DNA of 64,000 nucleotides, taken from positions 7,981,734 to 8,045,733 of the forward strand of contig NC_089738.1 of NCBI RefSeq assembly GCF_035083965.1, given 5' to 3'. Below the pieces are notes generated by a model. That model ran no database searches. It was not told where the DNA came from and saw nothing but the letters and a program-made list of their open reading frames with translations. Source of the stretch: Branchiostoma lanceolatum (lineage: Eukaryota > Chordata > Leptocardii > Amphioxiformes > Branchiostomatidae). The position numbers and the translations under genes are program-made. Each line of letters starts with the position of its first letter. The stretch's first letter is position 1. Below, one piece after another: positions 26,985-37,046 of this stretch.

Positions 26985-27725
26985 CCAAGGACAGTGTTGT
27001 TAGTGTGGGACGTGTTCAGCCCCTAGGACAGTGTTGTAATTGTGGAAAGCGTTTAGCACCAGGGACAGTGCTGTTTGTGTGGAAAGTGTCCAGCCCCAAG
27101 GACAGTGTTGTAATTGTGGAAAGCGTTTAGCACCAGGGACAGTGCTGTTAGTGTGGAAAGTGTTCAGCACCAGGGACAGTGTTGTTAGTGTGGGACGTGT
27201 TCAGTGCCAAGGACAGTGTTGTCATTGTGGAAAGTGTCCAACACCAGGGACAGCATTGTTATTGTGGAAAGTGTTCAGAACCAGGGACAGTGTTGTTATT
27301 GTGGAAAGTATTCAGCACCAGGGACAGTGTTGTAAGTGTGGAAAGTATTCAGCACCAGGGACAGTGCTGTTAGTGTGTTAAGGGTTCAGCACCAGGGACA
27401 GTGTTGTTGGTGTGGGACGTGTTCAGCACCAGGGACAGTGCTGTTAGTGTGGGACGTGTTCAGCACCAAGGAAGTGTTGTTAGTGTGGAAAGTGTTCAGC
27501 ACCAGGGACAGTGTTGTTACATATACTGTGAAAAGTGTTCAGCACCAGGGACAGTGTTGTTAGTGTGGAAAGTGTTAAGCACCAGGGACAGTGTTGTTAG
27601 TGTGGAAAGTGTTCAGCACTAGGGACAGTGTTGTTACTGTGAAAAGTGTCTAGCACCAGGGACAGTGTTGTTAGTGTGGGGCGTGTTCAGCACCAGGGAC
27701 AGTGTTGTTGGTGTGGGACGTGTCT
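26985..27725 (+). repeat. Minisatellite, about 19 units of roughly 37 bp
   Basis: The unit approximates GTGTTGTTAGTGTGGAAAGT followed by GTTCAGCACCAGGGACA. Variation is mostly GGACGTG for GAAAGTG and point changes. Long reading frames are by-products of the repeat. It lies between the C1q pseudogene and the intact C1q gene. Confidence 0.95.
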
Positions 27726-28986
27726 GAAAAGCAAGAGAGAGGGAGGGGGGGAAGTGACAAGCGACGAATCCAACTGACCAAATAAGCTGAGTTTATGTAT
27801 GTATAAGCAAGCTTAACACGTGCGCCATTATACAGGAATGTTATGTATGATATGTTTACCAAGGGCTTGTATTCATTAATTTTCACAGGATGACAATAAC
27901 TGTAACTGCATTAAGGGCACATTCTATTCTATCGTAATCATTCACAATCAAAGATTGTATTCACAATCAAAGATTATAATTTTCAGCCAGACATATGAGT
28001 GTTAAAACAGGTGGACACTCGACGTACGTACTAAATAACCTTCTGGGATGGCGTTTTGACAAAAACGTCCGGTCGGCACTACCAATAAAATACTTCAATA
28101 CGATGATGACAAATAAGATCTCGGACTTTTTAAAGAGCTTTATGGCTGGTGAAATTTATTTTTGAAAACTTTAGTCTCGTTACTGGCGTAGAGTTAAAGG
28201 TCAAGACGACAATAGAAGACGGGAATTACAATAAAGACCATATGGGCCACTAGGGGAAGCACTTTTAATTACGGTTTGCAACACGTAACCAATCGGTATA
28301 AATATGACCAGGTAGCACGCCGTGACTAGAGTCATTTCTTCATCACTTCTGCAGCTACCTACGGAGGGTGAGTTAAAATCGTCCCCTTTGTTTTTTAAAA
28401 ATCTCTGATACAATTCTCGTTAATCTTAAATTATTTCAATACTGTTAAACAAGACCAAATATCCATAGTATAACGTTATGTATAAACTGTAATGTATTGC
28501 GTTGTGTTGTGTCATTTTTATAATTTTGTTACCTAGAAAAGCAGCGCTGCGAATTGTATTCATTGCATGTTGTCTTGACTTGTTAGTGAACAAGATAACT
28601 AACCTTTTCTTGAGGAAGAAAAGTGTTAGAATGTTCTAACAGATCTGAGCTTATATACTACTTCGATTTTCTGACGAAGTATACATTGTGGGATTATGCT
28701 TCTCGGAAGGAAATAACGTCAACTTCTCGTCAATTTTCTTGTACTTCGTGCGATAACGATGAAATTGTATTCACCAAGTGCAAAGCAAGGCAATACTACT
28801 TATAAAAACATTTTCCCACTTTGTGTTTCCAAATTCACCTTTAGACAATGATTGACGTGTGAACAACATCCGCAACAGTTCTCAGGAAGATTTCAAGACA
28901 CGACGTAAGTTCAAATCAAATTTGGATGCCACTGTATTAACATTTTTCCATATGCTGTTCACAGTTCGACTTCTACAGATACAAGA
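27726..28986. other. Upstream region of the C1q-domain gene
   Basis: AT-rich sequence with no reading frame that I recognise. The first C1q exon begins at 28987 and a noncoding 5' exon could lie here. A TATAAATA-like sequence near 28299 and TATAAAC near 28481 are candidates only. Confidence 0.3.
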
Positions 28987-31158
28987 ATGGCCGTGTGGAC
29001 GATCGCAGTTCTTCTTACCGTTTTTCAGGGTAGGTCATAGATATTGTAAGGTAGTCCGTAGAGATGTAAAGTATATAGATGACGTTCAAATGAGTTTCAG
29101 GAGTTTCGAGTATTCACCAACATTGTGTAGTTACTTCGTTTCAAGGGAAGTGCTTAAATGAGTACGTTGCAATAGTGTGTGCGTAACTTTGTACCATTTG
29201 TGTCCTGTTGATTCACAGCCCTGAGGTTCTGTAGTTGGGGGTGAATAAAAAATAATTGATAAAAGTAACCTTTTTGTTCTCAGCTGGTCTGTATGAACTA
29301 CAGCATCCCGAAATTGAAGTTCAATATCGCATGCGGAGTTCACTGCATAATTTCTTCTTCATTTTTCCCAGTGACGTCAGGGGACATTGGTGGCCCTACG
29401 ATGATTTGCACCCCTACGATGATTTGCACATCTACATCAAGTCCCCGTGTAAGTTAGAACTTCATGATTTTGGCGACGCCTCAGGGGCGAGCCTAATGGC
29501 ATACATATTGTGTGCAGTTTGCAAAAATTCTAGGAGTTGACAGGAATGTGAAAGTCCACGGAACGATAACTCAAGAATGCCTGGATGAATTGTTTTTATA
29601 TTTAATAGGTGAGTACGTCTTTGTAAGACCTTGAAATGATAAGATTTTGGCCCCCCTAGCAACTTTCTATGGTCCTGCAGGGGAACTTTCGCTTTTGAAA
29701 TCTCGTGTTCTGAACATGCTATGATCATGATTTTCATACATACAGACAACTTGTGTTATTTGGATAGAGAAGGTGATCAACTGGTGTAATCTATGCAAGT
29801 GAGGTCCTTATTTGCATGTGGGCTAAAAAAGGAAAACATTAACAGAGACCACCGTCGCCATGGCAACCTCTTTTTCCGTTGCCAATCTTATTCTTCGTGT
29901 ATTGTTAGCTGTCACTGTCTATGTCATCGTCATTCAATAACCACAACTTAAAAATGTTTTTGGTGCCATGAACTGCTGAATTCGAATGTTGTATGGCTTT
30001 GAATTTTCAGAATGCAATCTCAATTTACAAATATATCAAAACCGAGATTTCGGCTGCAGTACAGTAGAAAGACGCTAGGAGGTCCATTAGTGAAGTTGTC
30101 CTTTTCCTCAACACCTACTCATCTATTTGATAACATAAGGATCCATCCACAGCTTCCGGAAGTATGCTGTACACAGACACAAATGACGAAGGTAAAATGA
30201 ATAAATTGAGGTGTGAGGTTCTTACAAATGGCTGCCACAATGTGTGCACCTCTTTACCTGTTGCATCAAAATAGATGTTTTCATTTTTCAGGTTGCCTTC
30301 ACCCTGACCCGTTCGAGTGACCTGGGCCCGGTGTCTAGTACAGCTGACCTGACCGTGACCTTTGACCATGTGCTGACTGACGTCGGCGGCAGCTTTACTG
30401 ACGTCACCAACCCGTCTGTCTTTAACTGTCAACATCCGGGTGTCTATCAGTTCAGGTATTGTTGATTTCAAATCTTCTTTCAGTCTATCTTTCCTCTTCT
30501 TTTCTTCCTTTCTTAATATTATTCCCTTTAATTCCGTCGCCTTGCCTTTTAACTTAACTATATTCCTAAGATGTTTGAAAAAATGATGGGCATTAGGAAA
30601 TGCAAATGTAACGATATGTACATAAAAAGTATATGTCATTGCAGTGTAAAGAAATATAGCCACGAATCACGATATTCTTATCACAGCCAAACTCTGTTTT
30701 CCAGCTTCTCTGCACTGTCACAGAGGGAGCGTTCTGCCTTCATGCAGCTGATGAAAAACGGGCAGTTCCAGGTTGGTTCTGTGTTTATGGTTACTTTAAG
30801 TTGTCATTTCTTACATCATCATTGTCACAGACATTGTCATAGAATTCGGAAGCTGTGACCTACTAGTACATAATGATGGTCAAACATCTTTGCAGAGATG
30901 TACAAAAGTTCAGTGCCTTCCTACGTAAAGTTGTACACTCTTTCGTCCACCAATCTGACTATAGTCCTTTCACTACTTCAGCTTGCCATGTGGGCTGGGC
31001 AGAGTTCGAGCTCTGGCAGCGGGTCCAACACAGCAGTGCTGGAGTTGGAGCAAGGGGACCGAGTCTGGCTGGCTATCGGGAGTCCTGACAGATACGCCTT
31101 ACACAGTAATAACCACCGCTATATCAGCTTTACAGGGGTTCTGTTGTACTCTACCTAA
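28987..31158 (+). CDS. Small secreted C1q-domain protein
   Basis: Exons: 28987-29029 (signal peptide MAVWTIAVLLTVFQ), probable 29284-29448 (AGLYELQHPEIEVQYRMRSS onward), 30292-30455, 30705-30771 and 30982-31158. The last three give a C1q fold: VAFTLTRSSDLGP, an FDHVLTDVGGSF strand, NCQHPGVYQF, FSALSQRERSAFMQLMKN, NTAVLELEQGDRVWLAIG, and FTGVLLYST at the C-terminus with Tyr-His-Ser-Asn residues before it. No collagen repeat is visible, so it resembles the short C1q-like proteins that are numerous in lancelets and act as secreted pattern-binding or cell-signalling proteins. Phases match across the last three exons, but exon 2 ends in phase 1 while the next starts in phase 0. An exon is therefore missing from my model or the second exon boundary is wrong. 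Confidence 0.8.
29560..30190. repeat. Dispersed repeat in C1q intron
   Basis: Shares phrases with 20770-21600, 25470-25900 and 40650-40860, for example ATATCAAAACCGAGATTTCG at about 30031 and CTGCAGTAC after it. It breaks the intron where a missing exon would be expected. Confidence 0.45.
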
Positions 31159-31401
31159 ATGGTGTTGTACAGACTCCTACAACTTGTCTAAAGACAACGT
31201 TTTCTCAGTTATGATATAACTGATTGAGGAATGAATTCTGCTGTACCCCAGTTCATCTTCCAAAGAAACAGAATGTAAAATCATCTAACATGATTTTACA
31301 TGTTGTATTTGTGGTTAAGCAACCTATTGACATAAAGCAGAACTTAAGTCACATCATACAAAGGCTGTTTCAATCTAATGAGTAACATATGATTTCAAAA
31401 G

Positions 31402-31407
31402 AAATAA
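31402..31407 (+). terminator. Candidate polyadenylation signal of the C1q gene
   Basis: AATAAA about 245 bp after the C1q stop codon and the first such hexamer downstream. Position and motif only. Confidence 0.45.
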
Positions 31408-32137
31408 ATGTTATGGCAGAAGGGCTGACTGTTGTCTTTACTTGGGTACTAGTACTGAAATGATACTATGATATCACATATACTATGATAATATATACTA
31501 TGATACTTGTCTAATAATACTTACAGTTAACACGTGGTTATACAGTATTCCTCACTATGATTTTTTTCATCAATTTGCCAGTCTTTCCAGTATGTCAGTT
31601 AGCCAATTTATCTTATGTTTGCACATATAAAAAATGCAACAAAGGTGATTCTCATAATGCATTTATCATAATGATCATAATCATGATGATTGATACTCGC
31701 ATATTCAATACAAGCTTCAAAGCCTGACTTTTAAACAATAAAGATATTTGCCAGATAGCAGAAACTGGATATGATTTAGGAAACGGTCAGATGTTTCAAG
31801 TAGCCTGCATTACCTTTCGTCAGTGACACTGTAACAGCTATTTGGCATATCTTATTACCTAGATGTCTAACCTTCATCAACTAATAAAGAAATTCACTTA
31901 ATTGAAAGTTCATCTGTGTTGGTAGAAGTTAAACAGTTACTGTAAATTTTTAACCAATCAGCTCCAGTCCTTATCAAGCAATGATAAGGATTAATTACAT
32001 TCCTTGATACGGACTGGAGTTCAGTTGAAAATTTGGGTAAGATTAAATTCTTGTGTTGGAAATTGCAGTTTAACTCTAATTCTGACTAATAAAGATATTC
32101 TCATGAAAAATGAAAAACATGAATGGTTTTCTTAGCT
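31408..32137. repeat. Intergenic between the convergent C1q and serpin genes
   Basis: Contains a dispersed repeat near 31780-31880 (same family as 262-500) and a 17-bp inverted repeat, CTCCAGTCCTTATCAAG near 31963 with its inverse (one mismatch) ending near 32012. No gene is seen. Confidence 0.5.
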
Positions 32138-35100
32138 TTACAGTTCATCCTTTGTAGTTAGTCCTTCTGGTCGCACCAGTCGACCAAGAAACAGGATAGA
32201 GTTTGAGTCATTGTCTCTGATCAGAAACAGGAAGGGGTGGTCGGCAAAGAACGTCTCCCCATCCAGTGATCGTTTCATCATGTTCACCGCCGTCGCTGCT
32301 GCGGCCTCGCTGCCCTCCTCGTTGACCTCTACAAACGCCTTGTGGATGACCTGGCTGATGTGAAGGTCACGCGAACCCGTGATCCCAGACAGGTCGGCGT
32401 CCGCCATGCTGAACAAGTCCGTCATCCCCATGTCCGCTAGCTTTTCATTCAGGACGAAATCGTGAACGAGTTTGAACTTGGGGATTTGGACCATGGTGGA
32501 AACCTCGTCCATAGACTTCTGCCAGCGACGGAGTAAGTCTGGCGTCAAGGACGTCTCGATGGTGCTCAGAGCGTCCATCTTTTCCGGCAACACAAACAGC
32601 ATGCTAAGATGTTTGCCTTGGTAAGGCATCTCTAGGATTTGGCAGTTGAGGTCCTCGTCGTAGGCGAGTTTGAACCGGCCTTGCTGATGCATCATGGGTA
32701 CTTCGACCTTCTCGTCGCGGCTGACGTGGAAGGTACCGAGCCTCGTACGTGATTTGTCGAACTTGCGTTCCCAGCTGCCCTTGAAGTAGATGGCGTTGAC
32801 CAGCACTAACATGGTAGCAGGGGTCACGGTTCCTTTAAGAAATGAAATGTAAGACGCCAATCTAAGAAAAGTTTCAAAATTGACAAAGATTGTAAACTCC
32901 ATTTGAAAAAATGCCATGCTATTTAAAGGCAATGTTGATTTGATTGTATGGATGACATCCTCTGGGCATGTAAAAACTGATGCCAGCATGCGAATGAAAA
33001 AGAGGCAACAAAAAGATTCCCTTCATTATGAAATCAAAGTGGTCATGAAGGTTATTTTGTTCTTTCACATCTTCTTCTTTGACTTTGGAATTGACTTTGG
33101 CATTCTACAAAACTAGTATCCGTTTTCCGATATTTCTGTCAAAATTTACTTCGTGGGATTTACAGTATGGTTGAAAATTATCATTTTTTTAACGGACAAA
33201 ACTTGATACGCGCGAGGGGATGTCATCCATATAATCAAATCAACATGGTCTAACTATGAATGAGTGAATGAACGAATGAACCATAAAAAAATGAACAAAG
33301 AAATAAAGAACAAATGAATGAATGAACTGTCTCCTTATACCTGGTGCTAAAAGATCTTGTATTTTGTTCTCTGTTTGTTCCTCCACCCAGTAGTTGATAG
33401 TTTGCCGTGCGCCCTCTGTGTTTCCGTGGAAGTCTACGGGAGCCAACTGCGCCCTGTAATGTCTGGACGTTTCATCCAGAAACTTTTGCGCAAACTCGAA
33501 AGAGTTCTGACTGAAGAGCCGGTTTGCGGTCTTGAGTGTGTATGGCCTGTCTGAGTGGTGCAGCTGGGTCAGAAGGTCGTGGAACAACACGTGAAGGTCG
33601 GAGGCATCCATCTTGTGAAAGCGAAGCACTCGACTCATCTGTGAAAAGTACAACACTGAAGTTGTAGTATCGAAAAGCCAGTATATGTCATATCAAAACT
33701 AGTCTCTACCAGACTAACAGCGTCGGCTATAGAGAGAACATTTGCCGGGGTACTTTGGCCATGGAGGATAACATTCCCATCCGCTGTTAGTCTGTCTTAT
33801 GTCGGCGAGAAAAAAGGCAATAAAATTAATCCGCTCATTTCCTGAACAAAGGCAGTAGCTTTGGAGTTCAGATCATTTAGGCCATAAATCAATTAGGGCA
33901 AGACCAGCAGACTGTAGCTTTTTCAGTTACTCTCGGCAGACTAACTATTCTAAGTGATGTTTTGGCCCTTATAAACCCACTAAAAACGTCTAAAAATCTT
34001 CTGAAATTAACGTTAAAACCTCACGTTAATAGTAGAAACATTGTCTGCCGCTGATCACGGCTTGGGCGTGCGGCCTGGGCGTGCGGTTTGTAGGCTCTAC
34101 CAGTCTCCGAGGGTCACTGAGAAAATAGTAGAAATTGACCAAAATAGAGTCAATTGTATGAAGGGAGTTGGCTACGGAGACGGCCAAAGTCCCCCGGCAA
34201 ATGTTCTCCCTATACTGGGCCGGCGCGGCTAGTCTGGTAGAGACTAGCGGTATGGGCGTGCGGTTTGGGCTTGCAGCTTGGGTGCCATTTTGAAACAGTA
34301 CAGCCCGTATTCTGCCTTGTCGATCAGCGAAGGTTAGCAAACATGTAACAAGTCTGCAAGGTACGACTATTGTAACAAATATCAATGAGATTTGTCCTTT
34401 TTTTGGCCAACCCAACGTGTTAGAGTGTTGTTTTGATGGGCAAAACAAATTCTGATGACAGACAAGGCACTTCCTGTTACAATATTGTCCTGGGCTTGTC
34501 TGTTCTGTCAAGGTCTGCTCGCAGAGCAATAAAAGGATCATTTAGCTACTTGGCACCTATTAGATACTAGTAGTGATTAGTGCCGATCAAAGAAGGCACC
34601 GACATAAGACAGGCTCCAGGGTTGCATATTTGACCCTCTCTCCATAGCCGACTCCCTTCATACAATTGACTCTATTTGGCCAATTTCTACTATTTTCCCA
34701 GCGACCCGCAGAGACTGGTAGAGGCTATATCAAAACCCCCATAACAGGGAATGTTGTACATGTGCAATGGAAGCTGACCAAACCTTCTTATAGTCTTGAT
34801 GGACAAAACTTGTAGAACAAGGACACATATGAAAGAGCCCAAACATGACCTTGACCTTTGTCTTCCCAAGACCTACCCACATACCAAATACTAGTATCAT
34901 CACAATCCATCTTGTGGTTCTTAAGTCATACTGACCATGTGACACAGATATCCGGGAACACAAAGAACCAAACCCACAAACACAGGCAGGTCAAAAACTA
35001 TACCTCCATTTTTCATGGAGATAACAAAAAAATGGCATCATGTACAGTGTCTATACCAAAGGGCAATAATACTGGCTGTACTGAGATACAGATATACACC

Positions 35101-35544
35101 CCAGTAAATTCTTTTCAGCAGAGTCCTAGGTAATCTCCAAGCAGATTAATTGGTGGCAAGGCAGGATCAAAAGGACAACGAGTTGATCCAAAGCCTAATT
35201 GCCACAGATAAATATGCTTGGAGATAATACACCACCACCAGAATACAGCTATTGTTAAAATGAAGTAATCATAACTGAAATAATGATTATCCTGAAAACC
35301 CAGAAGGAGAATGGTTTACCTGTTGCGCTGTATCATTCCTTGCCCCCAGGTAAGTCATGGCCAGACAGGTGGAGATACTGAAGGGTGAGAAGAAGATGTT
35401 CTCGGGACGATCCTTGTGGAGCGTCTTGTACAGCTCCAGGCCAAACTCGCTGTTGATGTCAGCCAATGGGGTGGACTCTTGTGATGCGGAGCTTCCTAGA
35501 GTTGCCATGGCAACCAGGAGGCCAAAGAGGCAGTGTCCAGGCAT
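32138..35544 (-). CDS. Secretory-pathway serpin with C-terminal KDEL
   Basis: Coding exons 35544-35320, 33638-33341 and 32832-32138 (1218 nt, 405 residues, phases agree). A 5' noncoding exon probably ends at 36675 and joins an acceptor at about 35560. The signal peptide is MPGHCLFGLLVAMATLGSSA. Serpin landmarks are FFSPFSISTCLAMTYLGA, a NAIYFKGSW strand, and the hinge EEGSEAAAATAV, small residues expected of an inhibitory serpin. Counting from the hinge Gly (P15) puts P4-P1 at Met-Met-Lys-Arg and P1' at Ser, a dibasic site suited to furin-like convertases. The shutter and C-terminal FFADHPFLFLI are intact, and the protein ends TTKDEL, a retrieval signal for the endoplasmic reticulum. Known: a lancelet serpin with this signal inhibits proprotein convertases. 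I infer that this is its ortholog or a close relative. Confidence 0.93.
33697..33800. mobile_element. Fragment of the TCTACCAG repeat family
   Basis: AGTCTCTACCAGACTAACAG on the left and CGCTGTTAGTCTGTC on the right are inverted around a short middle with GAACATTTGCCGGGG. Related to the larger element at 34091-34727. In intron 1 of the serpin. Confidence 0.5.
34091..34727. mobile_element. MITE-like element with roughly 90-bp inverted ends
   Basis: The left end TAGGCTCTACCAGTCTC is the inverse of the right end GAGACTGGTAGAGGCTA. Inverted similarity continues through a CAATTGTATGAAGGGAGT block. Target duplication was not resolved and the interior has no recognisable coding sequence. It lies in the serpin intron. 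Confidence 0.6.
34731..35031 (-). repeat. Dispersed hairpin-ended repeat, reverse copy
   Basis: On the minus strand this matches the start of the 3700-4400 repeat, with the hairpin TATCTCCATGAAAAATGGAG at its right edge and 'tttggtatgtgg' in the body. Confidence 0.5.
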
Positions 35545-36674
35545 GGTTCAATATGTCCCCTGTAAAGGAGAAAGAAAATCTAATCAGGTAAAAAATAAAT
35601 GGTCCTGGCATTGCTTCAATGCATTGAAAGTTGTTGTTTGAGTAATAAGCCTGGTGAGTTCATGATGATATTCTAATTCAATATATTAAGCAACAATTGT
35701 GCAAGTGGATTACAATATGAGAAATACCAGCCATTTTAGATGTCCTTCCTTCCTTCTGTTTGCTGATGAAAGATGTCGGATGGACATCTGAAACGTCTTA
35801 TATATCTCCTATTGTAATACACTTGTATAGATAAATATTCATTTCCTGGATGGCTAATCTTCACAAACATGGTTCATGGTTTGAGTTGTGCATGCACAAG
35901 GTCAAATGTGAAGGCCTCTTAAACTTGTTAACAGTTCACTTGGCTTGACACCATATCCTTAGGATTTTAAAGTGTTTGTTCGTGTCTCAGGGGCCTCACA
36001 TAAGCCACAACACGTGTACAGTATATTATGCCGCTTATAGGCAACCTCTCCAATGCAGAAAAGCCATAATCCTCCCCCATTTGTGTCTGTCACAGTATAT
36101 ACATGCAAATTGATGTGAAAGCAAAGAGAGAAACTTGTGACATTATACTGATAGCCCCCCTCCCCAGCTTCTAATAATATATAATAATATATACCTGGAA
36201 ATCAGTTCCCTCTTTAGCTGTACAAGCGGTGCTTTGTCTGCAATGTTTAGTTTAACATGTCATAAGAACACAGTGTGGAAAAGCTAGCTACAACGTTATG
36301 TCACTAAGTTTATGTATACGTGTCAAACAGGCATAGGATGTGTACTCAATTACACGTGGCAGTTTCTAGTTCTCCAATTTGTGCACTTTGTAAGCAAAAA
36401 TTCCGCTGAACACTAGTGTGGAATTCCATCTTAAGACCGGCTTAAAGTTTCATATGTCAACGTTTTAAGTTGACACGTTTTAGAAACGTTCAAACTTTGC
36501 GCCGCAATTTATAAAAAGAGATGATATAAATATCTTGCCAGCTGATTTTCGAATTCTATGAAGCATTCGACATCACCGTAACGTAGAATGATCCCTCGTA
36601 CCTTCAAGGTTTATTTGGGACAAATACGCCCCACAAAAGAGCCAATAGCAGGACTAAAACCGTGGGAAACTCAC

Positions 36675-37046
36675 CTGTGCAAAAAAACAAACTTCACTTC
36701 CGGGTCGCACCACTTCCGGGTTCCGCCAGGTAGCCCGCGTCAAAGCGAGGCTCCAACCTCTGACCTTTCACCGCCCCGCCCTGAGTCAGCCGACATTTTG
36801 TTTCCGTGTGTTGTCTGAGATTTTCTTCCCAACACCACAAAAATGGTCTAAAAACGTCTTTTTTCACCTTCCCGCTCGCCGAACAAGCCGGATTTCCGTC
36901 CCTAAGACATTCAAGAAGTGCCTTAAAGACTGGAACGTGTTGTAGATTGTGTGGAGTTTGTGTAAAATCCATTGTTTGCTTTCGTTTTTTTTCTGCTGGG
37001 GTGCTTGAAGTTTTTGTTGATCGTCCAGAGACTGGGTGCCGAAGAT
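36675..37046. promoter_or_regulatory. Divergent promoter of serpin (minus) and PDCD10 (plus) with two ETS-type sites
   Basis: The minus strand has a good donor (GCACAG then GTGAGT, exon ending 36675), giving the serpin a 5' noncoding exon that must start in this interval. The PDCD10 ATG is at 37047 on the other strand. ACTTCCGGG occurs twice, at 36696-36704 and 36712-36720, 16 bp apart; this is the consensus of GABP/ETS factors common in TATA-less bidirectional promoters. The region is GC-richer than its surroundings. Confidence 0.6.

Noticed and set aside
27040..27622. Cysteine-rich repetitive reading frames of 64-113 codons
   Set aside because: They follow the roughly 37-bp minisatellite. 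There is no signal peptide, splice structure or homology, and several frames are equally open.
30115..30663. Minus-strand reading frame of 182 codons
   Set aside because: It lies antisense over C1q exon 30292-30455 and its intron. The Lys-rich middle is the complement of a CTT-rich intron tract. No homology was recognised.
34026..34541. Minus-strand reading frame of 171 codons
   Set aside because: It overlaps the inverted-repeat element at 34091-34727 within a serpin intron, with no recognisable domain. Probably chance in mobile DNA.
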